This document shows positions 59,999 to 64,000 of a stretch of DNA of 64,000 nt, in pieces (the first letter of the stretch is position 1; each line of letters begins with the position of its first letter). A model generated the notes under the pieces. It did no database searches, was not told where the DNA came from, and was given only the letters and a program-made list of their open reading frames with translations. The stretch is taken from the NCBI GenBank assembly GCA_009617715.1, contig VTFK01000015.1, positions 1,178,001 through 1,242,000 on the forward strand. The letters run 5' to 3'. This DNA is from Plectrocnemia conspersa. Its lineage: Eukaryota > Arthropoda > Insecta > Trichoptera > Polycentropodidae. Made by a program: the position numbers and the translations under genes.

Positions 59999-60227
59999 GT
60001 ATAAAAACTCTCCAATACCCCGCGAAGGCTTCTTATTGAAAAAACGTGTCTCTGATGTCGGTACTGGTGCACGAGGTTGGGAAACTCCAGGACTCGGAAG
60101 CAAAACAACTTCTCTAGGATCCCTCGGAACCGGTGCTCCTCTTCAGAGATCGCCGCTAGCGTTGACACCACCGTCTCAACAATTAGGATACACTCGTTGG
60201 TCTACGAGCAGATTAAATTCAACTCAA
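59999..60227 (+). CDS. exon 5 of the large gene
   Basis: It begins after TTTATAG with one base that completes the Trp codon of exon 4, then YKNSPIPREGFLLKKRVSD. It continues through a Gly/Ser-rich part (LGSKTTSLGSLGTGAPLQ) to LGYTRWSTSRLNSTQ and leaves in phase 0 at CAA|GTGAGT. The 229-bp length fits the phases exactly. The start FLLKKR is basic; the rest is probably unstructured. The longer frame to 60380 reads through the donor. Confidence 0.85.
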
Positions 60228-61589
60228 GTGAGTCAAATCAAATTATTTCTCTATAAAATACAAAATGTATCGCCATTTACTCTTTTTTTTTCCTGCCAAA
60301 AGTCTGGGTCAAAAATATTCTCTGGCATTCTACAGAGACGTCATTTCATATTTTTACAGGGTGGGGCAAAAGTTGGCTAGTCAGTGGTCGTTTTATTGAT
60401 ATTTCCATTTCATTAAGATTCATAATATTTCATTAAATGATGTTTTTCTGGGCAGATCCAAGGGAATCCCTATTTATCAGCAGTGAAAACATTCTATTAA
60501 GACTTTTTACAACAGTGTTACGACTTATAATAGAATCATATCTAAACCGAAAAGTGTAATATCAAAGTGCAGACTAACTATGGAGCAATATGCAATATGC
60601 GACGTCTACTTCTTCTAGTTATTTTCCCCTGAGAGATGGGTTGGCTTAGTTTATATTTTGGACTTGACATAATGGAAGTTTTAAAAGTTTTTACGAAGTT
60701 TCACTAGATTTGAGTTTCACATTCATTGTAATATTTATACATTGCATGTAAATAAATAATGATAAGTATGTAAATGTATATATTATATTATATGTATTAC
60801 ATATGGAAAAGTTGAAATCATATATTTTTACTAGCATCCGTCAGATAAATTATATTTTCACTGGTAAAAATATATATCTACCCATGAAACTGTATTTCGA
60901 TATGATTTCACTGAAATTATGTATTTTAAAAAATATTTTCGGGATAGATTCGAGATTTTTATTTTATTTTCTTTGAGGGATAACACAATAATTTCTTGTT
61001 TAGAATCAGGAACGTAATTTCAGCTTTTTTTAATATTTCTATTTCATTAAAATTCATAATATTTAAATATATGACATGGCTTTCTAGATCAATAATTTTT
61101 TCAAGTGCAGAATTTTTTAAAACAAAAAAATGACAAATTTGCAATGTTACAGATAAGTAAATAAAATTAGTTTTTATATCATATTTATCATCTATTGAAT
61201 TTTTTTTTTAAAAATTAAAAATTTAGGAAGAGCTAGACTTGCCCGTGACTTTTTTACGCTTTACGCTTGTAATATCAAGCGTTTTAAGAAATCAGATAAA
61301 AACCGATGTCAGGCATCGTGTTAAATACACTTTGCAATAATATTATTATTAGATAATTTAGAAAAATATTTCCTTATGGACTCTAGATTTAATCTCAATA
61401 CATCTTGTTGCCAACGATTGTATTAAATAACATGCCTCGTACACGCCTCTTTTCTTTGACGTTTAGCTGTCGAAAAATGAAAATCCTGAATTTCACAATA
61501 TTTGTCATCAACATTATGAATAATTTTCTTTACAATTTTTCTTATTTATTTGCATCTTCACAAACAATACAATATTTACAATTTTTCAG
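60228..61589 (+). other. intron 5, mostly composite repeat copy D
   Basis: 60360-60470 and 60535-61095 match the composite repeat at 9936-10740 and 33976-34655: GTCAGTGGTCGTTTTATTGA, TTCATTAAGATTCATAATAT, then ATATTTTCACTGGTAAAAAT at about 60851-60870. It lacks the foldback hairpin. Confidence 0.7.
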
Positions 61590-61750
61590 ACATCTCCGTG
61601 TTCATCGGCACGAAGCAGCATCAGAGGTGGTGCAGTTTCTCCACTAACGTCTCCGGCCAGACCTCCGCGCGCTCCTCGGCCGCAACGTACACCATATTTG
61701 GGCTGGAGAAGTCAAGAACGTTTAGCCTCGCCGCGCACACCTCACGAAAG
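61590..61750 (+). CDS. exon 6 of the large gene
   Basis: Acceptor ATTTTTCAG, phase 0 in, phase 2 out at GAAAG|GTATTA. It encodes TSPCSSARSSIRGGAVSPLT, then SPARPPRAPRPQRTPYLGWR and SQERLASPRTPHER: a basic, Ser/Pro-rich linker with several SP/TP sites. Two overlapping frames through this region (61405-61647 and 61550-61807) are shadows. Confidence 0.85.
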
Positions 61751-61820
61751 GTATTAAAAAAACAATTTAAAAAAGCACTTAAAAAAAAAACAATATTTAT
61801 TAAATAATATCAAATTATAG

Positions 61821-62038
61821 GTTAGCAGTATCGCTATTACCTCAAAGTCCCCCAGTGCCTACGAATGTGTCTGATGAAATTCAGACTAGCATAAAAGAAG
61901 TAACGTCGGCGATCGTACATTACGTTAGCGGATTAGAACCAAAATTGAATCAAGATAGGCTAAATGTAGATTTGGACGAAGTTTCAGCAAGTCCTAGAAA
62001 CAGTCCGAGATTGTGCTGGCTCGAAAGCTCGTTTGTTG
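61821..62038 (+). CDS. exon 7 of the large gene
   Basis: One base completes the Arg codon of exon 6, then LAVSLLPQSPPVPTNVSDEI, QTSIKEVTSAIVHYVSGLEP, and an end SPRNSPRLCWLESSFVG. The segment EIQTSIKEVTSAIVHYVSG is the most clearly helical and conserved-looking part of the C-terminal half. It vaguely recalls the start of RUN-type helices, but I would not assign it. Phase 1 out at GTTG|GTAAGA. Confidence 0.85.
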
Positions 62039-62111
62039 GTAAGATATATTATTTAATATAATAAATGGAAATGATTTTAAGGGATTTTAAATTAATACAT
62101 ACGTTTATCAG

Positions 62112-62267
62112 GAACTAAACCGTTAGAATCGCCTCAAACGCCAATCGTCGTAGCTCAACTGTCTCCTCCACATAATCAACAGCAAAGGCCGCTTCAGCTG
62201 GATCTTCCTTCGTCGCGACCCACAGCGAACGGAAACGTAACCCAAGCCACCACCACTTACCAACACG
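62112..62267 (+). CDS. exon 8 of the large gene (last in window)
   Basis: After TTTATCAG the exon completes a Gly codon and reads GTKPLESPQTPIVVAQLSPP, HNQQQRPLQLDLPSSRPTAN, GNVTQATTTYQHG. It leaves in phase 1 at CACG|GTGAGT. The donor is strong, so the gene continues beyond this exon. Text is Pro/Gln/Thr-rich. Confidence 0.85.
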
Positions 62268-64000
62268 GTGAGTACATCACGACGTTAACGTAATTCTCCG
62301 TTCGTAGAGCACACATTTTATTATTTTTATGGCAATCAATGTAAATCTTTGCACACGTCTACAATGCGTCAATAGTCGACGTTTCTTTAAGGCTTTAATA
62401 TACACAAAAACATAGTTATACAATACATTCACCCTTTTAAAGCCAAAGGTCTTTAATATTTAATATCAGTACAAAATACAAACTTCAATTGATTGTAGAT
62501 ATGTGGAAAAGTTGAATAATTCTGACTATTGTTAAAATACTGTTTATCGTTGGTAATGTGATGAATGTTTTTTATATTATTGTTGTATATGTATGATCAA
62601 ATCCAATTATCACTTTATGCATTTACACAACATTTTCTCTATTCTTATTATAAAAAAAATGTGAAATGTGATGGTTTGGACGAAGATTTGTGATAAAAAT
62701 GATTAGGCGTGTTCAGAATTATTCCAACGTTTAACGATCTAGTTTATGTAAAACGTTAAGGCTTTCATATTGATGTATTTAGATCACTTGTATCAGTCAT
62801 AGGATATAAGTATCCTGCTTATTTTGAATGTACATATATTTATTTGTAATGCTTTATTTTTTGTGCAATTTTATGTGCGTAGTGTTAAATTTGTAAATTA
62901 AACGTTACACTTATTTCACTATTGTTTGTATATCGTCAAATAGAAGATTAGTTTATTTAATAATAATTAAAAAATACCAATTTTCTGTTTGAATATTGTC
63001 TTTGTTTAATGTTGTTTATATGATCGTTTAAAAATATTTCTATATTTTGTATATTGTCTTTTCTTTAAAGATTTGTTTATAATTATTTTTTGACTGGCTC
63101 AGAGTCATGTTAAAAAATCTTTAAATACAAATCTATTCATTCGCTTTGTAATTTATAATCTAAGGAAAAATTATAATCACCTTATAATTTATGTAAAGAA
63201 TGTTTTCCTTTTGACATTTTCCGATAAATTATAATGGTTCTGATTGTTCCGTTATGTAGGTTTATAATATTTTTGACGACAATCATGTCAAGTGATTAAA
63301 ACGATTTTGACGAGCGATTTAATTAATCTTATATTAATCTACGAAGCATTTAGTAATTTTACGGTGATTAAAACGATAGTTGTAAAACGAAAATATTTTA
63401 TATCTGTATGCACATTGTATAATTTTTAATTCTTTTTATTTGCTCTCTATTTGATTTATCGATATTTTAAGCTTCTGCCTTATTTTGTATTGATTGTAAA
63501 TTATTATTAAATTCGAATATGAACATTTTCAATTTTAAATCAACTTGTAGATTATTGTTTAATTTTTGATGTAACATTTAAAGAATATTTATTAAAATTA
63601 ATTCTATTAAAAACAACTTTTATATGATACTATTGTAATCACATTTTTTAGATATTGTAAAAACTTTTTTAAATAAAAAATGTTTGTTTATTTTGCTTGT
63701 TTTTATTATTTTATCGCTTACACCTTTATTTTGCAAATTTATTAGTACTTAAACTATCTATTTATATGAATGTTTATATTGAATATGAAAATAGTGTCCA
63801 GTTATTCGAGCGCAATCGATGATATCTATGATCAGTTTGTCCTTCACCTACCTCAGTCATTGCCATCCGTCATCATATCCATTGCTAACATATTAACGCA
63901 TAGGTGTATATTTACTAACAATTCTAGATTGGCTGCAATCGGAGCACTCCTTTATCAATTTGGCTATAAATAAGCCGTCTCCAGGGTCTACTACGCTCGA
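62268..64000 (+). other. start of an intron that leaves the window
   Basis: AT-rich sequence follows the donor at 62268. A 67-codon frame at 63770-63973 lies in a less AT-rich patch at the window edge, but has no splice logic with the gene and no known motif. It could be an element fragment. Confidence 0.5.

Noticed and set aside
59943..60380. 145-codon frame taken as one unit
   Set aside because: Only 59999-60227 is exon; the sides are read-through of the acceptor tract and of intron 5 repeat.
63770..63973. 67-codon frame at the right edge taken as the next exon
   Set aside because: No acceptor in the needed phase and no similarity to the rest of the gene.

Overview
The window is a strongly AT-rich stretch of animal nuclear DNA, most likely from an insect. 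It has spliced exons with GT-AG borders, very long introns and many degenerate DNA transposons (mariner/Tc1-like, hAT, piggyBac-like, P-like and Harbinger-like MITEs). It has no operons, no Shine-Dalgarno sites and no dense coding. I cannot name the order of insect from the sequence alone.

The only convincing host gene runs left to right on the + strand and is incomplete at both ends. Its exons are 6074-6259, 6370-8626, 16126-16765, then after an intron of about 41 kb 58138 (or 58119)-58217, 59999-60227, 61590-61750, 61821-62038 and 62112-62267, after which it leaves the window in an open intron. Reading phase is kept at every junction from exon 1 to exon 8. Two further coding blocks inside the long intron look like alternative first exons: a short one (53375-53443, upstream TATATAA) and a long acidic one (56616 or 56712-58031, second start in a perfect ACCATGG context). 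Both end in phase 0, as does exon 16126-16765, so all three can feed the same downstream exon. The protein is long, Ser/Pro/acidic and probably largely disordered, with basic patches, SH3-ligand-like proline runs and one helical segment. I do not recognise the family with enough certainty to give a symbol. A gene with several promoters that share a C-terminal half is the simplest model.

The rest is transposon-rich intron or intergenic DNA. 1-6073: a mariner relic (3243-4060) and one copy of a repeat shared with 13.7 kb. 8.6-16.1 kb: two relatives of one Tc1/mariner family (9768-9935 and 11553-12733), a composite repeat with a foldback hairpin, and another repeat copy. 16.8-30 kb: a piggyBac-like non-autonomous element with perfect 16-bp ends and TTAA flanks (20031-21398) that carries a long (AT)n run and a nearly perfect ~110-bp-arm hairpin; a hAT element with perfect 8-bp target duplications but a broken transposase (23141-25555); and a P-like element with perfect 17-bp ends and 8-bp duplications (27429-28796). 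30-52 kb: further repeats, a third hairpin, a tRNA-derived SINE head near 48.0 kb and a second Tc1/mariner copy (50390-51490). 52-56 kb: MITEs and the alternative first exons.

The mobile elements do not obviously cooperate with the gene, but they account for much of its large introns, and the near-perfect hairpins would form double-stranded RNA if transcribed within the gene's pre-mRNA.
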